NCBI GenBank assembly: GCA_002506745.1
Contig: DAYE01000034.1
Coordinates: 10,034 to 15,317 of the forward strand
DNA length: 5,284 bases
Direction of reading: 5' to 3'
Source: Euryarchaeota archaeon UBA33
GTDB taxonomy: Archaea > Thermoplasmatota > E2 > DHVEG-1
A model generated the notes under the pieces. That model was not told the origin of the DNA, did not search any database, and saw nothing but the letters and a program-made list of their open reading frames with translations. This document shows, one piece after another, positions 5,165 through 5,284 of the stretch. The position numbers and the translations under genes were made by a program. Every line of letters begins with the position of its first letter. The stretch's first letter is position 1.

Positions 5165-5284
5165 AGACAATGTAAAGCTTGCAATAAAAAATCTTCGAAA
5201 TCGATTTTCTCGATCACTGCTGACGTTACTTGGTATATCGATTGGTATCATGGCAATTATCTCCCTTTTGGCACTCGGTGAAGG
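5157..5284 (+). CDS. MacB/FtsX-type permease, N-terminal fragment
   Basis: Only the first 42 codons are present; the gene runs off the window end. They read MFRDNVKLAIKNLRNRF, then SRSLLTLLGISIGIMAIISL and ALGE. This is the standard start of MacB/FtsX permeases: an amphipathic N-terminal helix with a K/R-N-L-R-x-x-x-x-R pattern, then LLT-LGI-IG inside the first transmembrane helix (about 19-40). A complete family member would be about 380-420 residues with four helices and a large extracellular domain after helix 1. The start ATG overlaps the ATPase end by 8 bases in another frame. GAGGT at 5141-5145 (11 bases upstream) and GAGAGG at 5148-5153 (3 bases upstream) are possible Shine-Dalgarno sites. 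This is the permease partner of the ATPase; transport may be of lipids, peptides or surface proteins, or the complex may transduce force. Confidence 0.9.
   Translation, partial: MFRDNVKLAIKNLRNRFSRSLLTLLGISIGIMAIISLLALGE

Noticed and set aside
5190..5216. Cluster of TCGA-containing small palindromes
   Set aside because: They fall inside the permease start, where arginine (CGA) and serine (TCT/TCA) codons follow one another. Codon content explains them.

Overview
The window looks archaeal, probably from a moderately AT-rich euryarchaeon. The phylum is an inference; Thermoplasmata-like lineages come to mind but cannot be proven here. The evidence is TATA-type promoters placed about 25 bases before start codons that lack a leader, a T-tract terminator with no hairpin, a COG1361-type Ig-like surface protein, secreted proteins with N-glycosylation sequons, and an archaeal-style PadR regulator. 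All real genes read on the plus strand.

The layout has three transcription blocks. (1) Bases 1-510 hold a single gene for a small secreted, probably glycosylated beta-rich protein of unknown function, ending in a T-rich terminator. (2) Bases 530-2611 hold a two-gene ABC-2 exporter. Its ATPase carries an unusual N-terminal four-cysteine zinc ribbon and appears leaderless, and it overlaps the six-helix permease by four bases (ATGA). (3) From base 2636 to beyond the window end lies a compact operon: a PadR-family winged-helix repressor, a membrane-anchored protein with three Ig-like (COG1361) domains, a MacB/LolD-type ABC ATPase, and the first 42 codons of a MacB/FtsX-type permease. Gaps and overlaps in this operon are +1, -1 and -8 bases, so translation is probably coupled and the products probably act together.

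The most striking signal outside the genes is a 35-bp imperfect palindrome centred on base 2653 (14 of 17 position pairs complementary). Its downstream arm runs into the BRE/TATA element of the padR promoter. It is a strong candidate operator through which PadR represses its own operon by blocking TBP/TFB. The working model is a PadR-controlled archaeal MacB-like exporter or surface-stress machine. In it the COG1361 protein stands outside the membrane and might replace the MacA adaptor, which bacterial MacB systems use and which is not seen here.

No rRNA, tRNA, CRISPR array, insertion sequence or transposase was seen. No stretch longer than 300 bases lacks a gene.
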